From positions 1,233,521-1,297,520 of the forward strand of contig VZDJ01000090.1 of the NCBI GenBank assembly GCA_008694505.1: a stretch of DNA of 64,000 bases, in the 5' to 3' direction. This DNA comes from Cyanoderma ruficeps. Lineage: Eukaryota > Chordata > Aves > Passeriformes > Timaliidae. This document shows positions 1 through 19,601 of this stretch, one piece after another. Under the pieces are notes generated by a model. That model made no database searches and was not told where the DNA came from. It saw nothing but the letters and a program-made list of their open reading frames with translations. The position numbers and the translations under genes are program-made. The first letter of the stretch is position 1. The number at the start of each line of letters is the position of its first letter.

Positions 1-1188
1 GGGACAACAAAAATAATCTCCCTCTTACTCTGAGAAAGTTCACAAACTGATTTTGTTAAGCTGATACATCTCTTGTGGTTTTAGAGTCCCCAGGGCCAGT
101 CAGCAGGGCAGTGCTGGGCAGCGACAGAGTTTTGAGCATTCCTGAACTTCCAACCTACATTTCCTTCCAAATGAACTGAAAGGAGGAAGGAAAATACTTC
201 CCCTGGTTGCTGCAGGCTCTTCAACATGAATAGTGTGTGACTGGGCTCAGTCCCAGAAACAGCAGTCTTGAGGCAGGTGATCTCTAGGTGGGCCTAGTAT
301 GATGAAAGTACAGACAACAATTTTAAAGAACAAAAAATATGTATAAATCTAAATAAGATTCATAAAGAGCTTAGTAGCAGAGAGCAGGAATGCCTGATTG
401 ACTTTCTCATCCTCACGTGCCTCTAAATAGTACATCTGACAGTACAGGTTGAAGCTGTTGCTCAGTGTTCCTCAAAATAGTCATCTCTGTTCCCTCAGCT
501 TGGATGTTCTCTCATCTCATGGCCAGCTCTGCTGGGACCACTCTTAGGTGTCAGCTGCAGCACTGTGGTTCTCTGGAATGTTATTTCACTCTTCATCTCC
601 TTCCTCGTTTTCTGGAAGGCAGGCAGTTCTTCTCAGGAAGTCATCCCTCACTTAAATTAATGCAAGTAACAGCACCAAGACCAGGGAATTAGGCTTTCTA
701 ATACCTTAGGATCATTTTACTGATGTTAATGCAGGTCAGACAGTAACCTTTGGCTCAAGGGCTCCCATAATAATTGTTCTGTCTTACACAGAGGAACATG
801 TGGATTATTTGAAGTAACCAATACCAATACAGAATAAATACATAAGTTCCATTCTTGCTGAGGAAACCTGAACTAATCAGTGATAGTGGATGACTGGCTA
901 GTGAAGGTATTGTGTTTGTACAAGTGGAAACCAAATGGATCGTTCTTTTGTGTTACAGTTACCTTCCTGTAAGTGGTAAGAACATGAGACTTCATGCAGA
1001 GGATTGGTACCAAGAATGCAGGTACAGGTCCTGCAGTACTTTATAAGATGCTTAGTCTGGTGCACAGCACGTGGGAAACAATTCCATTGCTTATCCACTG
1101 TGCTCATGGACCCTGTCCCACTAACCATAAAGAAAAGAGTTTGGAAGAAAGAGGCAGTTATGAGGCAAAGAAAATAGGTATTTCTGGT
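1..1188. other. 3' flank of FAM162A, no gene recognised
   Basis: I see no exon, RNA gene or repeat here that I can name. Short open frames on both strands look random. Confidence 0.5.
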
Positions 1189-1194
1189 TTTATT
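1189..1194 (-). terminator. Candidate FAM162A polyadenylation signal
   Basis: AATAAA on the minus strand about 140 nt after the FAM162A stop codon. It is the nearest canonical hexamer in the right direction; use is not proven. Confidence 0.45.
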
Positions 1195-1336
1195 CATTAC
1201 AGGACAACATATTCATTCTTTCTTGCACATGAGTGTACAGAACTAACAGACAGGAAAGCTGTGATGATATCCTCCTCTCAGTGCTGAAAGGCACTTTGCT
1301 TTTCTACCCCAGTCCTCGATCTCTTCATTTCCTCCT

Positions 1337-1423
1337 CTAGGGTTTAGCAGATGCACTTTCCGCCTTCCACCGGGCTTTCTTCTCCAGGTTTATGCTCGTA
1401 AGAGATTCATGTCTTTTCATAGC
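1337..1423 (-). CDS. FAM162A: FAM162A coding exon 5 (C-terminus)
   Basis: 87 nt after acceptor acattgtag, coding AMKRHESLTSINLEKKARWK, a short tail and a TAG stop. It matches the conserved C-terminal RHE-LTS-NLEKKAR pattern. Confidence 0.92.
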   Translation of the reverse strand, partial: AMKRHESLTSINLEKKARWKAESASAKP

Positions 1424-4400
1424 CTACAATGTAATAAGGTCATCAGTAGTCACCTGAAGGACCACGGAGTTGAAAGATGAATCAATAACTTAGAAAATAC
1501 CTGACCTATTCTTACCAAGGCACAGTTCTGTCAGCTTTAATGCCAGGAAGCCAAGAAGGTTAAAATAAAATATTGAGAGAGAATTTTGGCCGAAAGTAAT
1601 TACTTCTTTGGGAACAAACTATTTCTTCAAGGCACTAGCAGATACATTCTGTGCTTCTGGTCTGTATGTAATACTGATCTGATTTTCCCAAGACAGAGGT
1701 ACTAGAAACAAATCTAAAGTTAAACATAATCACAGACTTACAGAACATTTTGAGATGGAAGGGACCACATGGATCATCAATTCAAACTGTTCAGTGAATG
1801 GCCCACTGAGGGATCAGACTTGCAACCTTGGCATTATTAGCACCATTCTCTGGCCAACTGAGCTCATCACAGGAAACATAAATAATTCCAGCTGCTTTGA
1901 AAACAAGGATTCCAAAGTAGCTGTCCTCTCTCCCTGGTATTTGCATTCATACTACTCCAGTAAAGAGGAAAATGCTCTGGGAATCATCAGTGTTTGATCT
2001 CTGTTGTTACAACCAGGAAAAATCCTTCCACTCTTTCATTTCAGAGTGCTGCATCCTTTTCATTTAATAGACAAATCCTGACAGAAATGTGAGGTGACAC
2101 TCAGTAGCTCACAGTGCTGGGGTTAAGACTGTCACTACTTTCAAGGTTTCTCTAGAACACAGAAGTCCACAGAAGCCAGACCTGAACATTGTCATCAGAA
2201 GAAAGGCAGCATAACAAATAAGGTTCTTCTGCCATGCAGATGCTTTAAGCTCAGGGGGTTTTGTTAGGCTTTTTTTGAAGGAAGCATCTTAACGGTGCCA
2301 TCATCCTTTTCTGATGGGAATTAGTCAACGAGGGTCACTTCTGGGGAACCAGGAGGACTTGTTAAAATTTTGTCCAGTGATAAAATGACAAAAAGCCCCA
2401 AAACAAACAAAAAACCAAACCCTCAAAGCCAAGACAGCACTAAAAATCCATAGAGGAACTAAGAAGTATAAATGAAGATTTATTTGCCCTCATCAGCCCA
2501 AATTCTGTGCTTACCTGCTTCCCTCTGATCACCGTGATGATGCATCCCACTATCGTCAAGGCAATCATGACGTAGCTGAACTTCACACGCAGGGTGGTCT
2601 TTGCTGCTCTCACTGTGTCGAGCCTCAAGAAAGAAAAGAAAAACAGACTCATTTCCAGAAACCCAAATAATTCACTTGGCTAATTATTTAATTTCTCCTA
2701 GTGGGTTGTCTTGGTAGTTTTGTGTAATGCTAACAGCACTTGGCTCTTGGCACAAAGTAGTTTTACAGGAAGAGGCTCTTTTACACAAAAAAAGAACAGG
2801 AAAGGCCTATCCCTAAGTACTATGGGAGATACTTGGTGACAGAGGCATTCCTCCCAAAGCTGGAAACAAACCCAACTTTTTAAACTTTGGTTACTCAATT
2901 GTTAAAATACTGCCTTTGTTGACTGCAATGCAAAGGAGGAAGGCTACAGTGTAGAAGTGTGCATGTTCAGTATGGAAAGAATAGGAAAAAGGGAGGGATG
3001 GTTTTCCTAATCCAATACTTTTCTTTCTGTCAGCTCCGTCTGTGCCCACTACCATGTTCCAATATCTGCAGAGTCAGGGAGAACTCATCCATATTATAAT
3101 TGTAATGTATTTAACATAGTAAAATAGGCATTTTTCTCATAATAGCAGAAGTCTGGTAAAACCCAAAATAGAGTGTTTTAACAGTTGAGAGTTTCTTGGG
3201 CAGAGGGAAGCATTGGAAGCTTTGCAATTTCTTCTTGCCTGAACTTCAAACTGGTTTGACTTATGATGCAGTCTTATTTTCCAGCAAGGTGCTTCCTCTG
3301 CTACAGGACTTGAAAGTGCAATAAGTGACACACAGGCTGCTGAATGCAACACTGAGACATTCTGAATAGGGCTTGGTAAAAGACCAGTGGTTCCCACCCC
3401 GGCTGGAGTAAATAGTCGTAGAGTGATCTGCTTCCCTGAGAAACTAAGGAGACATGGAGGACTGTAGGCTTTCCAACATCAGCTTTGGACAGAGGAACTC
3501 TTTAAATTATTTTTATTTTTCTTTTAATTCCAGGGTGCTTAGCTAACTACAGCAGTAGCTGTAGCACCCTTTTGGGAAACCTGTTGCCTACGCTGCTGTT
3601 AACTTTTAAAAACCGCAAGTCTTCCAGCAGAAGAGTAGCAGTTATTAACACCTTCCAGCTGTACATGTGAAGAGTAAAAACAAAAGAACATTGATTTTGA
3701 GTTCAACTCTGAAGATCATTCTACCCAAATGATATCTTGGTTACAGCAGGTTTCTCTCTGTGTTAGAGAGAACAATGCAAGAAGGGCCAGAGAAGCATTG
3801 ATGCTTTTTAGAAGTGCTTTCCACAATAACCAAAGACCTACACCCTGGATATTTAGCTCTCCATGCAGAATTTAGGGCAGATAACTCCATTCTCAAAGAA
3901 GGCTGATATTCTCACTGATTATATTTGGCACATGATAAAATTCCAGAAGACCGGAAAAGGAGTAACACTGTGTGATGAAAAGAATAAATGCACCAAACTA
4001 GGTTTATTATCCCCCAAAACTAACATGGAGAATGGATTTAATGGAACTGGGAAATTATTACTGTACATAAACATGAGTGAATATTGAATCTGTTACTACA
4101 TTTTGACCCATACATTTGGAAGAAAAAAAAAAAAGGTACTTAAGGATCCATGGTAGTTCAGCGTGGTAAATCACACAAGACCTGAGAGCTGAGAGGTTTT
4201 GTTCTTGTTTTTGTCAGAGTATTGATTTGAGTACAACATTTGTGATCATAGGGAACAAACACATCCATCTACAATGAAACTAATGGTTAATTTTAGCATC
4301 CAGGTTATTTGCTTCTGGTAATAATCTGCAGTGAAAGCCTTGAGTGCAGGCTGCAATTAAGCTGAAATGCACAGCAGTAGGACTTTAAAAAGTTTGCTAG

Positions 4401-7400
4401 TTAATTTTGGAAATACCTTAGATGTGTTAAGAATTTACAAGAGCAAGAGGTAGATATCTGGACACAACTTGCATTTTAAATCAGTTCCGTGGCTAAGTTT
4501 AACATTTGTTTAATAAATAGGTTGCTTCACCACATTTTACAAGATTACTGAGTTATATCACAAGCCCTTACAATTAATCTCAGATTAATTAATTAATCTC
4601 AGAACAGGAAAACAAGTTTTGTGCTTTTATAGTTCTCAATTGTCTTCTCAGATTTGGCTGAATTATTTGTCTAAATAAAAAGAATTCCCTATGCACTTGC
4701 AAACATGGTCAGCTTTTATCAGAAGTTGGTTTGTCCTTTCAATAAACTACTGAAATCAATCACTCTGCTAACTCTCTTTTCTTAAAGACACTCCTAACAA
4801 GTGTTCCCTATGCAAAAATATATGAAGTGATTGTAGGTTTTAATAATTTACTCCTGTATGTATTTCAAATGTAGTTTTAAGAAAAATGATTCAATACAAA
4901 ATGGAAGGTTTCCGCTTTTAACAAAATGAATTCATTGTGCTCCATTTAAACACGGGTGGATTTTCAATTCCCATGAGGTGCATCCAAACAAACAGAAAAT
5001 GTTTAAGAGGGCAGCTACATCATTTTCCTACTCAAGTAGTGCCAGATTTACTGTTTCTTCTTAATTTAAATAAATACATGTATTTAAAAGCATTATGAGC
5101 ATGTTTTAAAAGATAACCACACTACCACTAGGAGTGTTTGTTAAACTAATAGTTGGCTATTGTTGATAAGTTTGATCTTTATTTTTGGTGTGCAAACTAG
5201 AACATTTCATTTTATTTTCTGCTTTTCACACTGGACACAGCTTTGACATTTGGACTCAGCAGCAACAGGGAAATTTTGACTAATTTTGATAGTTAGGGAG
5301 CCTTGAAACTGTTTGTTAGTTAAATTCCAACAGTAAAGGAAGTTGACCCATGCCCTTTAGGTATTCATTAATAAATACTTCACATGAGTTTCAGTTATTT
5401 TATAGCTGTACATCAAAGTTTCCCACAGCAAGAGACCAACATATAATGAAAAACACTAGAAAAAGCTCACACTATTGTTTGAAAAAAGCTTTCTAATTGT
5501 GAGAGAAGAGTAAAAATGAACTGATGTGACATGGTTTTCTAATGAAACAACTTTTAATTGCTGGTCAACCCTTTGGAAAAAAAAGAAAAAAATCAAGAGG
5601 GATAATTTTTAGCGCACCAGAATTGCTCAGGTCATTTCATCTACAAGGATGATACACCAAACTCAGCAGGGTAAGATTTTTCAGCTGTGCAAACCCATTC
5701 CTTCTTAGAAAAGTTACCCTGGAGTTGCATTCAAGTAACTTATTTCTGTATAGACAAAGTCTCTTTTACAGCTTCAAAAGTGACACTTACGAGACAGTCT
5801 CTGGGATATCCTCGGGCTTTTTGAAATGGCCTGCCCACAACAAAAACCTTCTCTCCCACTCTGTAGGCTTGTATCCAGGCACCCCCGAGTGACCTAAAAA
5901 AAACCCAGCAAAACACACAAACAGAGACAAAACAACAAAACACCACCAAAAACAACAGTCAGAGGCTGGATGGTCAGAGCTGTAACAGAACCAGTTAGGG
6001 TGAGCAATGCAGACCTCTAAATATGATTGCTAGAGGTGGCCAGAGAATGAAAAGTGTATCACAGATTAAGAAACGTGTAAATATGGACTAAACTGAAGCC
6101 ATGTAAGGAAAGCCAAATCCTTCCCAAAACCTTTGTATCTGCAGGTCTAAATATGCAGAAGCTGTTCCATCATCTAAGCTTCTTTAGGTGCTGTTTTTCT
6201 ATTTCATTTAAATAGGGTTAAAAAAAAGAAATCAAATGGAGCAGCTATAGAAAAGCCAACACGCTGCACAATTACAATAAAAGCCAACATAACGTAACAG
6301 AATGTTAACTTTTTCGGGCAGTGTAAGATTTTATTTTATCTGAAGGTATAAATAAACAGATGAGCATAGGCAAAGATTGGACACATAATTTTCAGGTCAA
6401 TCCTTCAAACTCCATATACAAAATATTCATAATGTAACAGGTGAAGCTTTTCATACATAAAATGAAAACAAATAAGAAACAAAGTGCAAAGATAGACAGC
6501 TTTTTCCTTTTTTCTTTTAAACAACAGGCAATATCCTGTATGGCCATGTTCTTCCTCATGGATTAATGAATTATCTAGGAATTGGGGTGGATACAGTTTG
6601 CTGACAATGCCAGGTTATTCAAAAGCGCAAAGAAGAGGGCCGAGCCCAAAATGCCACGGGCTTCAGAACCCAGAGTCAATGAATTGGCCTGGGAACTCCC
6701 TTGTCCATGAACAGGAAGCAATTCCACTTCACACACAAATGACAGACTCTGCCCTCACTTACTAATCATTACCTAGGCCTGAGCAAAGCCGAGGGGTTTC
6801 ACAGTGCTTTTGGCAACATGTTCAGCAACGGGAAGGAAAACTGTCTGACTGTCAACGATCAGGAGCTCAGACAAACACAGGAGCACTACTGTGCCTCTGT
6901 AAAACTGACTCAGCTTCCTGAAAAGCTTAGAGGGAGCTGAAATAGAACAGACACAGAGAACACTGGCAAGGACAGCCACAGGTATGGAATGGTCACCATG
7001 TAAGAAAGTGTCACAGACTGAGACCCTTTGTCCTGGAAAAGCAGTGACTGAAGCTTTCTTCAGCCCAGCAGAGCATTGTAAGAGACATTGGGAGTGTGGG
7101 TTATGATGAGGTCTTGGAAGGGGTACTGAATAAAGAAAAATCAGATTACAAAAAACTGCACATCGGGTTAAAAATCAAACATGGGACTGTAGCTGAGGAA
7201 TTTCTTCTTAGAGAAGAAATCCTTAGGGAATTTTAGAGAATGGATGCTAAAAATACATCCAGCTTCAAGAAACTGGGAAAAAAAATCCATTGAGGACTAT
7301 TAAACAGCAAGATGCCACCTCTGGGGCAGTGGTATAGAGGAACCCTCTTTCTATTCTCTTCCTTAGGTTCTTGCTGTAGGTCACCACTCCCACTTCACAA

Positions 7401-9255
7401 ACACATAAGGGACTTCCTTTACTGGCCCCTGCTGGAGACATCACGCTTGGAAGGAGACTTTTAGTCCTACCCTGTACAGCTGATTCATGTTTTTAACACC
7501 GAGTCAAGCCAAATGCTTCACATCTGTGTGCTCCTTTGCTCCTGCATGGGTGGGCCATAAGGAACCTGTGATACAGGGAGCACAGGAACTATCCCATATA
7601 TAGTGAAAAAATGTTTCATAGCCTGAGTTTTCCCTCACCAGCTCCACCCTTAAACATGAACAATTCAGACTCTGCCCTTCAGGGCACACTCAGTTTTTGG
7701 AACAGCTGGAGCTGGCTGCACTCCGAAAAACTGCAAAAGTGTTTCAGCTCACAGAACATTCCTAAACATGAACAGTTTACAGTTGGGCTGAACAGGCAGT
7801 TTAGAGCAGAGCTGCGGAGCCTCCGTGTAGGAGTGTGCTCTAGATAAGGCTCTGGTGATCTGCTACAAAGTGAACACTGTGTGACTGTCACAAGTGGAAA
7901 TATTGACCCCTGGTTTTTAGAAAACAAGACTTCACCAAATTTAATGCTCCATTTTTCAGTCCAGGGACCAGAACTCTCACAAAATCAGGCCAAATTCCTG
8001 TTCAGATGACTGCAGCATAGATATAAAAGTATTCCGTGGCATAAAACATTCCATGACCTTATTAAAGACTCTTACTCTTTGACTGAAGGTCTTGCTGGGG
8101 TTTAATGCACAGCTTTCTGCTTATCTTCGGGTCCACTCCCCCAGTCATCCTCAGAACTGAGGGAATATTTCTTCCCAGCAGCTTAACAGCCCTATCTGGA
8201 ACAGAAAGCAGAGGAAGCAAAGAGGTCAAATTTAACTCAGAGCAGTAGAAAGTGGGAACCAGCTTTTCAATGGAAGCATTTGGGTTTTTTTTTTTTAACA
8301 CAAGAGAAAAAAAGAAAGAAAACCAATAGGAACAAATGAAGGCAACAGGTGCCAGATTTAGTTGTAATAGCCTACCAAAGAAATTAAAGCTTGTTGATAA
8401 GGTGTACCTTGAGCTTGCTCAGTAATCTTACATAGAAAAACGTGAATGCAATTAAATTCACTCAGGAAAAAAATAAAAGAACACAAGATAACGTCCTACC
8501 AGCAATTTCTAAAACACATCACAGTTTCCAGGAACTCATTTATACATATGCACTTCATAAGTATACATATACACTTCAGATACACTTTGGATGGTGCTAC
8601 TTCAAGGACTGCACATCAGCATTCTACCAATCTTGTCACATCCCAAAAGCATGGACAGAGTCAAGTCAAAAAAGCAGAATCTTTAGCAACTGAGAGGTAA
8701 CTACTTTGTAGTGCATTAGAAAAGGCCAGGGCACTTTGTATATGAACACATATGTTAAAGAAGGTACTTCTAATGCATTAATTAATAGAATGAAAAAGTT
8801 CTGGGAAAAAAACCCCAACCAAACTAACTCAGAAAGGCAAAAAAGGGCACTTTTAAAAATACAAAAATTACTTCTTTTTTTCCTTCGTTATACTGTCTGA
8901 AGGTATCTCTCTTAATGCCCTTTACTTTCGAGGTAGAATACACTCCCGCCCTGAAAAACCAGCACTTTACATTTACAGGCGACACCCCCAACGAAACCGG
9001 ATCCTTTTCAAGCTCCTTGGAGAAACAAGGCACAGACCAGACCCCCTCCTGTCACTGTTTTGAACCCCAATCCATCAGACACGGCCTCTCTCGGCCTCTC
9101 TCGGCCTCTCTCCCGCCGCGGCGCCGGCCGGGGCCGCCCCGCTCCGCGCTCCGGGCGCGGCCCCTCGGGCTCCCGGGGAGGAGGGGAACCGGGGGCAGCC
9201 CCGGCCCGGCCCCGGTCGCTCCCTGTCCCCCTCACTCACCGGCTCGGCCCCACAT
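1337..9255 (-). CDS. FAM162A: FAM162A, mitochondrial membrane protein, complete, 5 coding exons
   Basis: Joined exons 9255-9240, 8195-8076, 5893-5791, 2623-2515 and 1423-1337 give 435 nt, that is 144 residues plus stop (human protein about 154). Every junction has GT-AG ends and the reading phase carries through all five exons. Seen: a basic N-terminal third fitting a mitochondrial targeting region, the block KPTEWERRFLLWAGHFKK followed by PEDIPETVSL, then one hydrophobic segment (FSYVMIALTIVGCIITVI) and a lysine-rich C-terminus with SINLEKKAR. These match the human family pattern (HKPTDWQKK, IPETVSL, YLMIALTVVGCI, SLNLEKKAR). Known of the family: a mitochondrial protein also called HGTD-P, induced by HIF-1 under hypoxia and linked to cell death through the mitochondrial permeability pore. 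It is divergently paired with MIX23. The start exon is the least certain part because only five and a third codons are coding. Confidence 0.88.
1728..1872 (-). repeat. tRNA-Ile-derived SINE with CR1-like tail (TguSINE1 type)
   Basis: Read on the minus strand, the first half resembles a tRNA-Ile(AAU) gene: GAGCTCAGTTGGCCAGAG (box A and D-loop), GGTGCTAATAATGCCAAGG around the anticodon, then a degraded box B. The second half is the reverse complement of a CR1 3' end (plus strand gatggaagggacc and gatcatcaa) and ends in an imperfect direct repeat like the CR1 ATTCTATG tail (plus strand aatcacagacttacaga). A tRNA-Ile head joined to a CR1 tail is the structure recalled for the songbird TguSINE1 family. 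It lies in the last FAM162A intron, in the same orientation as the gene. The name is from memory; the two-part structure is visible. Confidence 0.78.
2515..2623 (-). CDS. FAM162A: FAM162A coding exon 4 (transmembrane segment)
   Basis: 109 nt, acceptor tttcttgag and donor gtaagc. With the two bases carried from exon 3 it codes SLDTVRAAKTTLRVK followed by the hydrophobic segment FSYVMIALTIVGCIITVI and RGKQ. Confidence 0.95.
2624..5790. other. FAM162A intron 3, AT-rich, nothing recognised
   Basis: Long AT-rich intron without an exon-like frame or a repeat that I recognise. Confidence 0.6.
5791..5893 (-). CDS. FAM162A: FAM162A coding exon 3
   Basis: 103 nt, acceptor in a T-rich run ending tttag and donor gtaagt. 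It codes GVPGYKPTEWERRFLLWAGH and then FKKPEDIPETV, the most family-specific block of the protein. Confidence 0.93.
8076..8195 (-). CDS. FAM162A: FAM162A coding exon 2
   Basis: 120 nt between a pyrimidine-rich acceptor (ctttctgttccag) and donor gtaaga. It codes for a basic stretch ending in CIKPQQDLQSK, which lines up with CTKPQ in the human protein. Confidence 0.82.
9081..9110. repeat. 10-bp tandem repeat, three copies
   Basis: The unit CGGCCTCTCT is repeated three times without mismatch at the edge of the CpG island, in FAM162A intron 1. Confidence 0.85.
9240..9255 (-). CDS. FAM162A: FAM162A coding exon 1 (16 nt)
   Basis: ATG on the minus strand at 9255-9253, coding MWGRA plus one base, then the donor gtgagt. 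The single G joins AT of the next exon to give Asp. It lies inside the CpG island, which supports a first exon. There is no long upstream frame to compare, so the start is inferred from position and phase. Confidence 0.68.
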
Positions 9256-9566
9256 GGCGCTGCCCCGGGCCTGCTGGGCGCCGCTCAATGTCACGACTGG
9301 GCCCCGCCCCGGGACCGCGATTGGAGGGAGCCGCGCCGGGGGACTCTCGGGGCCGCCGGGGCCGGCACCGCCTCCGGTGGGGCGGCCGGAGCTCTCCCAG
9401 CGGCTGGAGGAGGCGAAAGGGCCGCGACGCCGCTGTCGGCGGAGATGCCCGGCCGGGGGCCGCTGCGCCGGGGGCCGCGCTCCGGCGGGTCCCGCCCCGC
9501 TCCGCCCCGCGCGTCATCCCGGCTCCCCGCCGGATTGGGCGCCGCCGCTCCCTCGGCCGATCCAGG
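9256..9566. promoter_or_regulatory. Bidirectional promoter between FAM162A and MIX23
   Basis: Only 311 bp separate the two start codons, which point away from each other. Inside are inverted CCAAT boxes (attgg at 9320-9324 and 9534-9538) and GC boxes in the run ccgccccgctccgccccgcg near 9492-9511. No TATA box is visible. This is the usual form of a shared housekeeping promoter. Confidence 0.82.
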
Positions 9567-17296
<7,730 letters not shown>

Positions 17297-17713
17297 TGAT
17301 GTGGGGTACTTTCCATCAAGGTGGTCCATAACTGTGAGAGCCAAACTGGAAAGAGACCTTGGGTGAGCTGAATTGGGACCTTCCAGAACCAGTATAACTC
17401 AGTCTTGTTTTGTTTTGGACCTACTTAGCTGAATTCTCAAGCTTGAAATGATTTTCCTGTAATTAAGAGAAAACAACTCATCTTTTGTACAAAATATGTG
17501 AACAAATGAATTTTATAGTATTAAACCAATTTTCAAACAGAATGCAAAACTGGCATCTTTCTTGAACTTCTACAGCTTCGGTGATCCTAGAGGGGAAGAA
17601 ACAGTAAAACCCATCCTGAGCAGGGAGGACAAGGCTCTCCCTGAGCTGGTGCCTGCTAAAATATCAGTGACCATGGTCTTTTTGTCGAAATAATCTACTG
17701 AAGTCTGAAAGGA

Positions 17714-17719
17714 AATAAA
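17714..17719 (+). terminator. Candidate MIX23 polyadenylation signal
   Basis: AATAAA about 420 nt after the MIX23 stop, the first canonical hexamer I see in this direction. It would give a 3' UTR of roughly 440 nt. Confidence 0.5.
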
Positions 17720-17855
17720 AATTGCAGACTGATCAGCAAATGTAGCAGGTTCAGCATCACAGAAAGTAAGAAGTTACCAACCTTGTTCCGAACTGCTCAA
17801 CACTGAGCAGCAGTGGCTCAGAGTTATGTGTGGGCAAAGGTTTGCCATTGCTCCT

Positions 17856-18578
17856 TGTCTTGGTTTGGGAAGACAGGTATCTGCCAGGGAAAGCTAGGGT
17901 TTACCTTGGAATAGAGAATGTAAACCCCACCTCTTCCAAATTATTACAATTTTGCAATTATAGGCTTTTCAGGCAAAGATTTGGGAATAGGAATAACAGT
18001 TCTTTAGTAAAAATATTAAGAATACAAATGTAGTGGTACAAAAAATAAGCAAACAAAACAAACAAACAAACAAAAATCCTAGAAACCCTGACAGAGTCAG
18101 AAATACAACCTGACACCCTGTTGGTCAAGGTGTTGGAAGCAGTCCAAAGTAAGCCCTCCTGGAGTGGCAGATATAGTTCTGTTGAAGTAGAGATGGTCCT
18201 GTAGAAAAAGGTCCAGTAATGGTGAGATGGGCCCAGTCTTCCTTCAGGAATCCAGTGGAAAACCCAAATCTGGTGTCCCTAAGTCTCAGTTTTTATCTGG
18301 GTAGGAATGGTTTGGTTCCCCCCACTGGGTGGAGCATCTCACAGTGGGATGATGTAATGTGTCATGTCATTGGTGAGCCTGAATGGCCCATTAACGGAAG
18401 ATACCCTCTGGAAGGTGGAAAGACATAAGGAACAATCCCCCACCCGGTTTTAACAGCTGGCCCATTACCAGAAGGCACACGCCCCCTTCCCCCTGGAGGT
18501 ACAAGAGATAAGGAAAACACCTCCCCAAACAGTTTCAACAGATGGAATCGACATTTTTTGGTTACATAACCCAAGACA
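17856..18578 (-). mobile_element. Solitary LTR of an endogenous retrovirus, 723 bp
   Basis: The ends form a perfect 8-bp inverted repeat, TGTCTTGG at the left and CCAAGACA at the right, with the TG...CA termini of retroviral LTRs. On the minus strand a TATA-like AGATAAAAAC lies in the middle (plus 18289-18298), suggesting minus orientation. A (CAAA)-rich stretch is at about 18050-18076. I see no clear target duplication; only CCT is shared by the two flanks. No internal viral genes are adjacent. It resembles a common passerine LTR that I remember, but I cannot assign the family. Confidence 0.75.
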
Positions 18579-19555
18579 CCTGCAATGCTGACAGGCGGAA
18601 TCTGTTGCTTGCTTTCGTCTGTGTTCTGGAGTTTTCCTTTATAAAGGGAAAGTGGTGCCAATTAAAACCACTTTGGGTTGGTGCTGAAGATGTGTCTCAT
18701 TTGGGAATGAGACTGTCCAGGGACTCTTTTTTGTTCCTCCTTCTGAATCTTTAAGATTAGTTCTAAAGGTGAATTGTGTTTGTGCTGAGGAAGCAGCTGT
18801 GCATACCTGATCCTGTTCATCTTGGTGTTTTGTTTAGAAAGCTTTAATGCAGCACCCCTGCAGTAGCACAGCATTTACAGGCAGATGGGTAGGAGGAAAG
18901 CTAAATTGCTGCAATTACACCTGTATATTTTACTTTTTACTTTCTGTTTGTATTTATCTCAGATAGGCTCACAATCAAGTGACAAGGTCTGTGTGGTTGC
19001 CAGCTGATCTGATCTTAAGAACCACTGAACTTAAAGTCCTAAAAACACAGGCCCTGCCTTGCAAACACTTTGGAATTCAGCAATAGCAATGAAATTACTG
19101 GATATACTCTCATATCCCTAAAGCTTTGCATATATAGGGAGTGGGAAATAAATGAAGGAATGTACCTGTGTTACTGAGAGCTGGCAAAGATCTGTGCAGC
19201 AGCATCTGTTTTATAGTTGTTTGTGCAGTAGAGACTCAAACTGCTTGGAAGCCTTTTACTTTTAGGCACCAGGGTCATTTCATCTCACCTTTTTTTGAGA
19301 ATGATGTAGAAATTTAAATCTTTGAGGATGTAAATCCTAATGTTTAGACTTCTTTTTTTTCCTTTTTTTTTCTCAAGGTACTGCCACTGCTTTATGCAGA
19401 ACTTTGAGTTGGAGCACTTATTCTTGAAGATTTCTCATTGTTTTTCTGCGACTCTGAAAGCAGAAAATATGTTTGTTCTTCAGTTGTTAAATTCTTATAA
19501 TTGTTTATCATCAAGGTGTAAATCAAATACTGCTCATAACTCTGGGCTGAACCGG

Positions 19556-19601
19556 CACTTTTCAGTGATGACACTTTTCAGTGATGACACTTTTCAGTGA
19601 T
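19556..19601. repeat. 16-bp tandem repeat, 2.9 copies
   Basis: The unit CACTTTTCAGTGATGA occurs at 19556 and 19572, with a third copy from 19588 that loses its last two bases. The copies are identical, so the expansion is recent. Confidence 0.9.

Larger units (their letters stand above)
5894..9239. other. FAM162A introns 1 and 2
   Basis: Apart from coding exon 2 (8076-8195) this stretch shows no further exon. Its right end runs into the CpG island, with a perfect short tandem array at 9081-9110. Confidence 0.6.

Noticed and set aside
1790..1872. Possible functional tRNA-Ile gene on the minus strand
   Set aside because: The similarity is clear only in the 5' half; box B is degraded, the acceptor stem is not paired, and a CR1 tail follows. 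It is a SINE head.
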